NCBI RefSeq assembly: GCF_030144325.1
Contig: NZ_CP126307.1
Span: 1 to 64,000, forward strand
From: Bosea vestrisii
GTDB lineage: Bacteria > Pseudomonadota > Alphaproteobacteria > Rhizobiales > Beijerinckiaceae
Reading direction: 5' to 3'
DNA length: 64,000 nt
The stretch's first letter is position 1; the number at the start of each line of letters is the position of its first letter. Shown here in pieces: positions 43,015 through 51,692 of the stretch. The notes under the pieces were generated by a model. That model saw only the letters and a list, made by a program, of their open reading frames with translations, made no database searches and was not told the origin of the DNA. The translations under genes were made by a program, and so were the position numbers.

Positions 43015-43455
43015 ATGGGCGAGGGCGACAAACTCTCAGGCGGCTGTCTCTGCGGCTCCGTTCGCTTTACGGCGACGATGGCCAAGCCGGAGATGGACGT
43101 CTGCCATTGCGACATGTGTCGCAAATGGAGTGGCGGCGTGCTGATGACCGTGCCGTGCACGGAGGTCGCGGTCGCCGACGAGACGCATCTTGCCGTCTAT
43201 CCCTCATCCGAATGGGGCGAGCGCGTCTTCTGCCGCAATTGCGGCACCAGCCTGTTCTGGCGCCAGCGCTCGGGCGCAGGCGATGTCGCTGTGGCGTTCC
43301 CGAGCCTCGACGACCCCTCCGATCTCGTCTTCGCCGAAGAGATATTCATCGACGAGAAGCCTGGCATCTACGCCTTCGCGGGCGAGCGCCGGCGCAAGAC
43401 CGGTGAGCAGGTGATCGCGGAGTTCATGGCAAAACAGGCGGCTGATCATGCTTAG
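43015..43455 (+). CDS. GFA family protein (zinc-binding, glutathione-dependent formaldehyde-activating-like)
   Basis: A 146-residue protein with the GFA/CENP-V zinc fold. Cysteine sets: GGCLCGSVRF (about 10-19), VCHCDMCRKWSG (about 29-40) and FCRNCGTSLFWR (about 73-84). GFA members are named after a formaldehyde-glutathione adduct-forming enzyme, but most homologues have unknown reactions. It lies inside the nuo operon between nuoC and a small secreted-protein gene, whose start it overlaps by eight bases. Confidence 0.88.
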   Translation: MGEGDKLSGGCLCGSVRFTATMAKPEMDVCHCDMCRKWSGGVLMTVPCTEVAVADETHLAVYPSSEWGERVFCRNCGTSLFWRQRSGAGDVAVAFPSLDDPSDLVFAEEIFIDEKPGIYAFAGERRRKTGEQVIAEFMAKQAADHA

Positions 43456-43732
43456 ATTGGTCAGAAGCGTTGGTATTTTGGTTGCAGTCTCGGTTGTCGG
43501 ATACGGGGCGACGGAACTGTGGAGAGATTTTTCCAAGGGGCTGACCGAGCACTTCCTTGAGGAGGAAGCCATTTGGAAAATCGACGGTGATATGAATCTC
43601 GCTGAATACGAGCCGGACCTATCACGAGCTTGCTCTAAGCGGTTTGGACAGTCCTGGAAGTTCGATCTCAGCGAACGGCAATGTTGCGTCCATTCCAGTA
43701 AGGCGGATTGCCGCCTGCTGGTTGAGGGATAG
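43448..43732 (+). CDS. Small putative exported or membrane-anchored protein of unknown function
   Basis: A 94-residue protein with a hydrophobic N-terminal helix (LVRSVGILVAVSVVGYGATEL) and a polar C-terminal part with four cysteines (ACSKRFG, QCCVHSSKADC), which may form disulfides in the periplasm. I recognise no family. Its ATG overlaps the GFA stop region, and nuoD starts 11 bases after its stop. Its bases are clearly less GC-rich than the neighbouring nuo genes and it uses more T- and A-ending codons, which suggests a recent arrival. Confidence 0.6.
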   Translation: MLRLVRSVGILVAVSVVGYGATELWRDFSKGLTEHFLEEEAIWKIDGDMNLAEYEPDLSRACSKRFGQSWKFDLSERQCCVHSSKADCRLLVEG

Positions 43733-43743
43733 GTTTGAGGTCA

Positions 43744-44934
43744 ATGACCGAACACAACATCCGCAACTTCTCGATCAATTTCGGCCCGCAGCATCCGGCG
43801 GCGCACGGCGTGCTGCGCCTGGTGCTGGAACTGGACGGCGAGATCGTCGAGCGCGTCGATCCGCATATCGGCCTGCTGCATCGCGGCACCGAGAAGCTGA
43901 TCGAGCACAAGACCTATCTCCAGGCGCTGCCTTATTTCGACCGGCTCGACTATGTCGCGCCGATGAACCAGGAGCACGCCTACTCGCTCGCGGTCGAGAA
44001 GCTGATGGGCGTGACCGTGCCGCGCCGCGGCCAACTCATTCGCGTGCTCTATTCCGAGATCGGCCGCATCCTCTCGCACATTCTCAACGTCACCACGCAG
44101 GCCATGGACGTCGGCGCGCTCACCCCGCCGCTCTGGGGCTTCGAGGAGCGCGAGAAGCTGATGATCTTCTACGAGCGGGCCTGCGGCGCACGCATGCACG
44201 CGGCCTATGTCCGGCCGGGCGGCGTCCACCAGGACCTGCCGACCTCGCTGATCCACGACATCGCTGAATGGTGCGACCCGTTCCTCAAGGTCTGCGACGA
44301 TCTCGAGACCTTGCTCACCGACAACCGGATCTTCAAGCAGCGCAATGTCGATATCGGCGTCGTCGATCTCGAGACCTGCTGGAAATGGGGTTTTTCGGGC
44401 GTGATGGTGCGTGGCTCCGGCGCGCCCTGGGACCTGCGCAAATCGCAGCCCTATGAGTGCTACGAGGAGATGGAATTCGACATCCCGGTCGGCAAGAACG
44501 GCGACTGCTACGACCGCTACTGCATCCGCATGGAAGAGATGCGCCAGTCGGTGCACATCATGAAGCAATGCTGCGAGAAATTGCTCTCGGCCGATGGCGG
44601 CGGCCCGATCTCCTCGCTCGACGGCAAGATGGTGCCGCCCAAGCGCGGCGAGATGAAGCGCTCCATGGAAGCGCTGATCCACCACTTTAAGCTCTACACC
44701 GAGGGCTACAAGGTACCCGAGGGCGAGGTCTATGCAGCGGTCGAGGCGCCCAAGGGCGAGTTCGGCGTCTATCTCGTCTCCGACGGCACCAACAAGCCCT
44801 ATCGTTGCAAGATCAAGGCGCCCGGCTTCGCCCATCTCCAGGCCATGGATTTCATGTGTCGCAAGCACATGCTTGCCGACGTCTCGGCAATCCTCGGCTC
44901 TCTCGACATCGTCTTTGGTGAGGTGGACCGCTGA
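43744..44934 (+). CDS. nuoD: NADH-quinone oxidoreductase subunit D
   Basis: A 396-residue 49-kDa-type subunit that lines the quinone pocket with NuoB. Signatures: NFGPQHPAAHGVLRLVLEL (about 12-30), IGLLHRGTEKLIE, PYFDRLDYVAPM, RVLYSEIGRILSH, RPGGVHQDLP and, at the C-terminus, SLDIVFGEVDR. I chose ATG 43744; a TTG nine bases upstream is in frame. The stop shares one base with the nuoE start. Confidence 0.97.
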   Translation: MTEHNIRNFSINFGPQHPAAHGVLRLVLELDGEIVERVDPHIGLLHRGTEKLIEHKTYLQALPYFDRLDYVAPMNQEHAYSLAVEKLMGVTVPRRGQLIRVLYSEIGRILSHILNVTTQAMDVGALTPPLWGFEEREKLMIFYERACGARMHAAYVRPGGVHQDLPTSLIHDIAEWCDPFLKVCDDLETLLTDNRIFKQRNVDIGVVDLETCWKWGFSGVMVRGSGAPWDLRKSQPYECYEEMEFDIPVGKNGDCYDRYCIRMEEMRQSVHIMKQCCEKLLSADGGGPISSLDGKMVPPKRGEMKRSMEALIHHFKLYTEGYKVPEGEVYAAVEAPKGEFGVYLVSDGTNKPYRCKIKAPGFAHLQAMDFMCRKHMLADVSAILGSLDIVFGEVDR

Positions 44935-46178
44935 TGTCCGTCCGTCGTCTCGCGCCTGATCACGTTCAGCCGGCCTCCTTTGCCTTCACCGCGGCGAACG
45001 AGAACTGGGCCGACCAGCAGATTGCCAAATACCCGGCAGGCCGGCAGGCCTCGGCCGTGATTCCGCTTCTGTGGAAGGCGCAGGAGCAGCATCATGGCTG
45101 GCTGCCGCGCGCCGCCATCGAGGAGGTTGCCCGCAAGCTCGGCATGGCGCCGATGCGGGTGCTGGAGGTCGCGACCTTCTACACCATGTTCAGCCTGCAG
45201 CCGGTCGGCGAGCACTTCATCCAGCTTTGCGGCACGACGCCTTGTGCGTTGCGCGGTGCCGAGGCCTTGAAGAAGGTCTGCGAGGACGTCATCGGCCCGC
45301 AATCGACCGTCACCGCCGACGGCAAGCTGTCCTGGCTCGAAGTCGAATGCCTCGGCGCCTGCTGCAACGCCCCGATGGCGCAGATCAATTTCGACTACTA
45401 CGAGGATCTGACGCCCGAGAATTTCCGCAAGCTGCTCGGCGATCTGCGCGAAGGGCGTCCGACCAAGCCCGGCCCGCAGGTCGACCGCTCCTGCTCGGAG
45501 CCGCTCGGCGGCGGCGATACGCTGAAGGATCCGGCCCTGTTCGACGGCTCGGTGATCGGCGCCGGCGACTGGCAGAAGCGCATCATCAGGCAGCGCGAGG
45601 ACGCGATCAAGATCGCCAGCGAGAAGGCTGCCGCCGAGGCCAAGGCCAAGGCGGAGGTCGAGGTAGCCGCCGCGACCGCCAAGGCTGGCCCGACCGACGT
45701 CAAGACCGCGCCGGCTCCCGAGGCTGCCGCTCCCGGCCGCCCGCAGCCGTCCGAGCCGAACCAGCCGGCCAGCGCCGCGCAGGACACGCCGTCCGCGACG
45801 AGCAAGGCGATCAAGGACACGCCCGCCAAGGGCACAGCCGCGAAGGCGCCGGCGGCCAAGGCGGTTCCTGCCGCCGAGCCGGCCGTTGCCTTGGCTGAAA
45901 CCAAGCCACAGCTGCTGACCGCGGCGCGTGGCGGCAAGGGCGACGATCTCGAACTGATCTGGGGCGTCGGTCCCAAGCTCGGCAAGATGCTCAATGAGAT
46001 GGGCATTTGGCATTTCGACCAGGTCGCTGCCTGGACCCCGGCCGAACTCGCCTGGGTCGATGCAAGGCTGACCGGCTTCAAGGGCCGTGCCGTGCGCGAC
46101 GACTGGATTTCGCAGGCGACGAAACTCGCGACAGGCTGGCGGCCGGAATCGGCCCTCGGCGACAAGCCGGTGAAGTGA
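44934..46178 (+). CDS. nuoE: NADH-quinone oxidoreductase subunit E with C-terminal helix-hairpin-helix extension
   Basis: A 414-residue 24-kDa-type subunit, about twice the length of E. coli NuoE. The thioredoxin-like [2Fe-2S] domain (about 15-175) has ATFYTMFSLQPVG, the cysteines in LCGTTPCALRGAE and those in VECLGACCNAPM. From about 215 a long Ala/Lys/Pro/Glu-rich, probably disordered linker follows. The last 80 residues form a compact helix-hairpin-helix-like domain (DDLELIWGVGPKLGKMLNEM). Such C-terminal extensions occur in alphaproteobacterial NuoE; their role is not known to me. Confidence 0.95.
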   Translation: MSVRRLAPDHVQPASFAFTAANENWADQQIAKYPAGRQASAVIPLLWKAQEQHHGWLPRAAIEEVARKLGMAPMRVLEVATFYTMFSLQPVGEHFIQLCGTTPCALRGAEALKKVCEDVIGPQSTVTADGKLSWLEVECLGACCNAPMAQINFDYYEDLTPENFRKLLGDLREGRPTKPGPQVDRSCSEPLGGGDTLKDPALFDGSVIGAGDWQKRIIRQREDAIKIASEKAAAEAKAKAEVEVAAATAKAGPTDVKTAPAPEAAAPGRPQPSEPNQPASAAQDTPSATSKAIKDTPAKGTAAKAPAAKAVPAAEPAVALAETKPQLLTAARGGKGDDLELIWGVGPKLGKMLNEMGIWHFDQVAAWTPAELAWVDARLTGFKGRAVRDDWISQATKLATGWRPESALGDKPVK

Positions 46179-46188
46179 GGCGACGACG

Positions 46189-47493
46189 ATGCTGGCTGAT
46201 CGCGACCGCATTTTCACCAATCTCTACGGGCTGCACGACCTGTCGCTGAAGGGCGCCATGCAGCGTGGCGCCTGGGACGGCACCAAGTTCCTGCTCGAGC
46301 AGGGGCGCGACTGGATCATCGACGAGATGAAGAAGTCGGGCCTGCGCGGGCGTGGCGGCGCCGGCTTCCCGACGGGTCTGAAATGGTCGTTCATGCCCAA
46401 GCAGAGCGATGGCCGTCCGCACTACCTCGTCGTCAACGCCGACGAGTCGGAGCCGGGCACCTGCAAGGATCGCGAGATCATGCGCAACGACCCGCATACG
46501 CTGGTCGAGGGCTGCCTGATCGCCTCCTTCGCGATGGGCGCGCACGCGGCCTATATCTATATCCGCGGCGAATATGTCCGCGAGCGCGAGGCGCTGCAGC
46601 GCGCTGTCGACGAAGCCTATGAGGCGAACCTCATCGGCAAGAACAACAAGCACGGCTATCCCTTTGATCTCTATGTGCATCACGGCGCCGGCGCCTATAT
46701 CTGCGGCGAAGAGACGGCGCTGCTCGAGAGCCTCGAAGGCAAGAAGGGCATGCCGCGGCTGAAGCCGCCTTTCCCGGCCAATGTCGGCCTCTATGGCTGT
46801 CCGACCACCGTCAACAACGTCGAGTCGATCGCGGTCGCGCCGACCATCCTGCGCCGCGGCGCGAGCTGGTTCTCCTCGATCGGCACGCCCAACAATGTCG
46901 GCACCAAGTTGTTCTGCGTCTCCGGCCATGTGAACAAGCCCTGCAATGTCGAAGAGGCGATGGGCCTGACCTTCCGCGAGCTAATCGACCGCCATTGCGG
47001 CGGCATCCGCGGCGGCTGGGACAACCTCAAGGCGGTCATCCCCGGCGGCTCCTCGGTGCGCATGGTGCCGGCCGAGCAGATCATCGACACACCGATGGAT
47101 TTCGACTCGCTCTCGAAGCTGAAGTCGGGCCTCGGCACGGCGGCGGTGATCGTGATGGACAAGTCGACCGACATCATCCGCGCCATCGCCCGCATCAGCT
47201 ATTTCTACAAGCATGAGAGCTGTGGCCAGTGCACACCCTGCCGCGAGGGCACCGGCTGGATGTGGCGCGTCGTCAACCGCATGGCGGAAGGCCGGGCCCA
47301 GAAGCGCGAGATCGACATGCTGCTCGACGTCTCCAAGCAGATCGAGGGCCACACCATCTGCGCGCTGGGCGATGCTGCCGCCTGGCCGATCCAGGGTCTG
47401 ATCAACCATTTCCGTCACGAGATCGAGCAGCGCATCGACGACTATGCCGCCAACCCGCATGGCGAGCCGGTGCGGCTCATGGCGGCGGAGTGA
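46189..47493 (+). CDS. nuoF: NADH-quinone oxidoreductase subunit F
   Basis: A 434-residue 51-kDa-type subunit that binds NADH, FMN and the N3 [4Fe-4S] cluster. The glycine-rich nucleotide site is GLRGRGGAGFPTGLKWSF (about 47-64), the FMN region GAGAYICGEETALLESLEG (about 165-183), and the cluster ligands ESCGQCTPCREGTGWM (about 343-358) with a distant Cys in HTICALGDAAAW. Ten bases separate it from nuoE and four from nuoG. Confidence 0.97.
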   Translation: MLADRDRIFTNLYGLHDLSLKGAMQRGAWDGTKFLLEQGRDWIIDEMKKSGLRGRGGAGFPTGLKWSFMPKQSDGRPHYLVVNADESEPGTCKDREIMRNDPHTLVEGCLIASFAMGAHAAYIYIRGEYVREREALQRAVDEAYEANLIGKNNKHGYPFDLYVHHGAGAYICGEETALLESLEGKKGMPRLKPPFPANVGLYGCPTTVNNVESIAVAPTILRRGASWFSSIGTPNNVGTKLFCVSGHVNKPCNVEEAMGLTFRELIDRHCGGIRGGWDNLKAVIPGGSSVRMVPAEQIIDTPMDFDSLSKLKSGLGTAAVIVMDKSTDIIRAIARISYFYKHESCGQCTPCREGTGWMWRVVNRMAEGRAQKREIDMLLDVSKQIEGHTICALGDAAAWPIQGLINHFRHEIEQRIDDYAANPHGEPVRLMAAE

Positions 47494-47497
47494 GACC

Positions 47498-49575
47498 ATG
47501 ACCAAACTCCTCATCGACGGCATCGAGGTCGACGTCCCCGCGGAGTACACCGTGCTCCAGGCCTGCGAGGCCGCCGGCGCCGAGGTGCCGCGCTTCTGCT
47601 TCCATGAGCGGCTCTCGATCGCCGGCAACTGCCGCATGTGCCTGGTCGAGGTGAAGGGCGGTCCGCCGAAGCCGCAGGCGTCCTGCGCCATCGGCGTGCG
47701 CGATCTGCGGCCCGGCCCGAACGGCGAGCCGCCGGTCGTGCTGACCAGGTCGCCCATGGTCAAGAAGGCGCGCGAAGGGGTGATGGAGTTCCTGCTCATC
47801 AACCACCCGCTCGACTGCCCGATCTGCGACCAGGGCGGCGAGTGCGACCTGCAGGACCAGGCGATGGCGTACGGTGTCGACACCTCGCGCTATGCCGAGA
47901 ACAAGCGCGCCGTCGAGGACAAGTATATCGGCCCGCTGGTCAAGACCTCGATGACGCGCTGCATCCAGTGCACGCGCTGCGTCCGCTTCACCACCGAGGT
48001 CGCCGGCGCCTCCGACCTCGGCGCGATCGGTCGCGGCGAGGACATGGAGATCACCACCTATCTCGAGCACGCGATGAGCTCGGAGCTGCAGGGCAATGTC
48101 GTCGACCTCTGCCCGGTCGGCGCACTGACTTCCAAGCCCTACCAGAACAAGGCCCGGCCCTGGGAGCTGACCAAGACCGAATCCATCGACGTGATGGACG
48201 CGGTCGGCTCGGCGATCCGCGTCGACTCGCGCGGCCGTGAGGTGATGCGCGTGCTGCCGCGCATCAACGAGGCGGTGAACGAGGAGTGGATCTCCGACAA
48301 GACCCGGCACATCGCCGACGGACTCCGGACGCAGCGGCTCGACCAGCCCTATATCCGCGAGCACGGACACCTGCGGCCGGCGAGCTGGAGCGAGGCGCTC
48401 GCGCTGGTCGCGTGCAAGCTCAAGGCGGCAAAGCCGGAGCGCATCGGCGCCATCGCCGGCGATCTCGCCGCGGTCGAGGAGATGTATGCGCTTAAAAGCC
48501 TGATCGCCGGCCTCGGCTCGAGTAATCTCGACTGCCGCCAGGACGGGACCAAGCTCGACCCGGCTTTCGGTCGCGCCAGCTATATTCTCAACGCCGGCAT
48601 CGCCGGCATCGAGGACGCGACCTCGCTGCTGATCATCGGCTCGAACCCGCGCCGCGAGGCACCAATCGTCAATGCCCGCATCCGCAAGCGCTGGCTGCGC
48701 GGCGACTTCAAGGTCTCGCTGATCGGCGAGAAGGTCGATCTGACCTACGCTTATGACTATCTCGGCGCGGGCCCCGACACGCTGGCCGATCTGGTCAAGC
48801 GCGCCGGAGCTGCCGGCGAGCGGCCAATGGTGCTGGTCGGGCAGGGGGGCTCACACGCGCCGACGGCGTCGCCGTGCTCTCGCTCGCTGCCAAGGCGGCC
48901 GATCTCTTCGGCGCGGTCAAGGACGGCTGGAATGGCTTCGGCGTGCTGCATACGGCCGCTGCTCGCGTCGGCGCCCTCGATCTCGGCTTCGTGCCGCAAG
49001 AAGACCAAGAAGGATTGGGCGGTCTCGATGTCGCCGGCATGACGGCAGCAGGCGCGCTCGACGTGCTCTTCCTGCTCGGTGCCGACGAGGTCGAGGTGCC
49101 GGCCGGCGCCTTCGTGATCTACCAGGGCAGCCATGGCGACAAGGGCGCCCACCGCGCCGACGTGATCCTGCCGGGCGCCGCCTACACCGAGAAGTCCGGC
49201 ACCTACGTCAATACCGAGGGGCGGGTGCAGATGGCAGCCCGCGCCACCTTCCCGCCTGGCGACGCCAAGGAAGACTGGGCGATCCTGCGGGCGCTCTCGG
49301 CCGCGCTCGGCAAGCCGCTGCCCTTCGATTCGCTCGGCGCGCTGCGCCGTGAACTCTACGCTGCGCATCCGCATTTCGCCGCCGTCGATGCGGTGGCGGA
49401 GGGCGATCGCGGCGGCCTGGCGAAGCTGGCCGGGCAGGGCGGTGCGACCGAGAAGGCGGGCTTTGCCCCGGCCGTCAGCGATTTCTACACCACGAACCCC
49501 ATCGCCCGCGCTTCAGCGGTGATGGCGGAATGCTCGGCGCTGGCCTCCGGCCGCATGCGCCAGGCGGCGGAGTAA
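47498..49575 (+). pseudogene. nuoG: NADH-quinone oxidoreductase subunit G, frame broken by a one-base deletion
   Basis: The N-terminal 450 residues are normal NuoG: a [2Fe-2S] ferredoxin domain (FCFHERLSIAGNCRMCLVEV), NHPLDCPICDQGGECDLQDQ, CIQCTRCVRF and VVDLCPVGALTSKPY. At 48844-48850, within a run of six G, the reading frame shifts. The original frame runs into non-family sequence and stops at 49042 (515 residues), while the correct continuation LTRADGVAVLSLAAKAADLF is in the next frame and runs to 49575. Adding one C so that GGGGGCGCTC is read restores GQGALTR and a 692-residue protein, the usual length. A homopolymer sequencing error is the most likely cause, since complex I would lose an essential subunit otherwise. 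Confidence 0.9.
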
Positions 49576-49581
49576 GCCTCG

Positions 49582-50601
49582 ATGAACTGGGACCTCGTCC
49601 TCGATCTCGCGATCATCGCCGGCAAGAGCCTGCTGCTGCTGGTCTGCCTCCTGGTCTTCATCGCCTTCATCCTGCTCGCCGACCGCAAGATCTGGGCGGC
49701 GGTGCAGCTGCGGCGCGGCCCGAACGTTGTCGGCCCGTTCGGCCTGTTCCAGAGCTTCGCCGACCTGCTGAAGTTCGTCTTCAAGGAGCCGATCATCCCC
49801 TCCAGCGCCAATAAGGGCGTGTTCCTGCTGGCGCCGCTGATCTCCTGCGTGCTGGCGCTGGCGGCCTGGGCGGTGATCCCGGTGGCGGAAGGCTGGGCGA
49901 TCGCCGATATCAATGTCGGCGTGCTCTATATCTTCGCGATCTCGTCGCTCGGCGTTTACGGCGTCATCATGGGCGGCTGGGCCTCGAACTCGAAGTATCC
50001 GTTCCTCGGCGCGCTGCGCTCGGCGGCCCAGATGGTCTCCTACGAGGTCTCGATCGGCTTCGTGATCATCACCGTCCTGCTCTGCGTCGGCTCGCTCAAC
50101 CTCTCGGCGATCGTCGAGGCGCAGAACTCGAAGGCCGGCCTGTTCGGCTGGTACTGGCTGCCGCTCTTCCCGATGTTCATCGTCTTCTTCATCTCGGCGC
50201 TGGCCGAGACGAACCGCCCGCCCTTCGACCTGCCGGAAGCGGAATCGGAGCTCGTCGCGGGCTTCATGGTCGAGTACTCCTCGACCCCGTATTTGCTGTT
50301 CATGCTCGGCGAATACGTGGCGATCATGACCATGTGCTCGCTGACCACGATCCTGTTCCTCGGCGGCTGGCTGCCGCCGTTCCCGGTCGCGCCCTTCACC
50401 TGGTTGCCGGGCATATTCTGGTTCGCGCTCAAGATCTGCCTGGTCTTCTTCATGTTCGCGATGGTGAAGGCCTTCGTGCCGCGCTACCGCTATGACCAGC
50501 TGATGCGGCTGGGCTGGAAGGTCTTCCTGCCGCTGTCGCTGGCGTCGGTCGTCGTGGTCGCGGCGGTGCTGCAGATTACCGGTTGGGGGCCAACTCCCTG
50601 A
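49582..50601 (+). CDS. nuoH: NADH-quinone oxidoreductase subunit H
   Basis: A 339-residue membrane subunit with about eight helices at the quinone entry. Signatures: LADRKIWAAVQLRRGPNVVGPFG (split as ADRKIWAAVQLRRGPN), GVYGVIMGGWASNSKYPFLG, SAAQMVSYEVSIG, AETNRPPFDLPEAESELV and GFMVEYSSTPYLLFMLGEY. The stop shares one base with the ATG of a small membrane-protein gene. Confidence 0.97.
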   Translation: MNWDLVLDLAIIAGKSLLLLVCLLVFIAFILLADRKIWAAVQLRRGPNVVGPFGLFQSFADLLKFVFKEPIIPSSANKGVFLLAPLISCVLALAAWAVIPVAEGWAIADINVGVLYIFAISSLGVYGVIMGGWASNSKYPFLGALRSAAQMVSYEVSIGFVIITVLLCVGSLNLSAIVEAQNSKAGLFGWYWLPLFPMFIVFFISALAETNRPPFDLPEAESELVAGFMVEYSSTPYLLFMLGEYVAIMTMCSLTTILFLGGWLPPFPVAPFTWLPGIFWFALKICLVFFMFAMVKAFVPRYRYDQLMRLGWKVFLPLSLASVVVVAAVLQITGWGPTP

Positions 50602-50810
50602 TGGCGCCGCTGGTCATCGTCACGCTGGCCAGCGCGATCGTCGGGATGGGATTGTATGTGTCATTGGTCTGGAGGCTGCGCGGAGGGTATCTGGCAGGCT
50701 CCCACATCATCGCCGAGGGTGTGTTCGCCGGCCTGTTTTTTGGCGTGGCAGGGTACAAGACGGCGAGATGGCTCGGTCTAGGCGCAACGGCCGCTGGGGC
50801 AGGGTGGTGA
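50601..50810 (+). CDS. Small membrane protein, unknown function (in nuo operon)
   Basis: A 69-residue, very hydrophobic protein with two predicted membrane helices (about 2-23 and 35-60). It begins at ATG 50601, overlapping the nuoH stop by one base (TGATG), and ends one base before the next small gene. I recognise no family. Its tight coupling to nuoH is the best evidence that it is translated. It is not a standard complex I subunit. Confidence 0.6.
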   Translation: MAPLVIVTLASAIVGMGLYVSLVWRLRGGYLAGSHIIAEGVFAGLFFGVAGYKTARWLGLGATAAGAGW

Positions 50811-50811
50811 G

Positions 50812-51054
50812 ATGAGTACGAATTGGGCTGGGATCATCGGAGCTCTTATCGGCTTCGTCGTCGGCCTGATCGAGTATCGGCTCGTCACGGGCGTTGTGGT
50901 TGCGAGCTTACGTCGCACCGACAGCTCGCAGACGCAGGCCGAGAAGGATGATTACGAACGGCGCATCCGCCTGTTGAAGGCGGCGGTGCTGGTGGTTTCG
51001 GTGGGCGGGCTGCCCATCGTCGGTTACCTGATCGGCCGGGCATTGTTCGGTTGA
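50812..51054 (+). CDS. Small membrane protein, unknown function (in nuo operon)
   Basis: An 80-residue protein with one hydrophobic helix at each end (about 5-30 and 55-79) and a charged middle segment (RRTDSSQTQAEKDDYERRIR). This hairpin-like build would put the charged loop on one side of the membrane. No family recognised. It starts one base after the preceding small gene and ends 20 bases before nuoI. Together the two small genes separate nuoH from nuoI, which are normally adjacent. Confidence 0.6.
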   Translation: MSTNWAGIIGALIGFVVGLIEYRLVTGVVVASLRRTDSSQTQAEKDDYERRIRLLKAAVLVVSVGGLPIVGYLIGRALFG

Positions 51055-51074
51055 GACGAGAGAAGGACGGAAAG

Positions 51075-51563
51075 ATGTCACTCGCGCAGGCTGCCAAGGG
51101 ACTGCTCCTCAAGGAGTTCGTCGGCGCGTTCGTCCTGTCGATGCGCTATTTCTTCAAGCCGAAGGCGACGCTGAACTATCCCTTCGAGAAGGGCGTCCTC
51201 TCGCCGCGCTTTCGGGGCGAGCACGCGCTGCGCCGTTATCCGAACGGCGAGGAGCGCTGCATCGCCTGCAAGCTCTGCGAGGCGATCTGCCCGGCACAGG
51301 CGATCACCATCGAGGCTGGCCCGCGCCGCAATGACGGCACCCGCCGCACGACGCGCTACGACATCGACATGACCAAGTGCATCTATTGCGGCTTCTGCCA
51401 GGAGGCCTGCCCGGTCGATGCCATCGTCGAGGGCCCGAATTTCGAGTTCGCGACCGAGACCCGCGAGGAGCTGTTCTACGACAAGGACAAGCTGCTCGAG
51501 AACGGTGCGCGCTGGGAACGCGAAATCGCGCGCAATATCGCGATGGATGCGCCCTATCGCTAA
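51075..51563 (+). CDS. nuoI: NADH-quinone oxidoreductase subunit I
   Basis: A 162-residue 23-kDa-type subunit with two [4Fe-4S] ferredoxin motifs: CIACKLCEAICP (about 62-73) and CIYCGFCQEACP (about 102-113). These are clusters N6a and N6b. The amphipathic N-terminal helix FVGAFVLSMRYFFKPKAT docks the subunit to the membrane arm. ATG 51075 gives exactly the usual length, and AGGA precedes it. Confidence 0.97.
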   Translation: MSLAQAAKGLLLKEFVGAFVLSMRYFFKPKATLNYPFEKGVLSPRFRGEHALRRYPNGEERCIACKLCEAICPAQAITIEAGPRRNDGTRRTTRYDIDMTKCIYCGFCQEACPVDAIVEGPNFEFATETREELFYDKDKLLENGARWEREIARNIAMDAPYR

Positions 51564-51692
51564 GGACGGCGGCCCGTCGCGCGGTTGTCGCGCTAGGCGG
51601 GCCTGACTATAGACGCTCCAAACTGCGGCGGGTTCACGACTCGCCGCGTGATGAAAACGAGGGCCGCCTGCAAGGGCGGAAAGGCTGGCGAG
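51564..51692. other. Gap between nuoI and nuoJ with a stable hairpin
   Basis: This 129-base gap is the longest inside the nuo operon. GCGGCG (51625-51630) pairs with CGCCGC (51642-51647) around an 11-base loop, and a GC-rich dyad lies just after the nuoI stop. It may hold a processing or attenuation site, or an internal promoter. No gene is visible. Confidence 0.4.
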
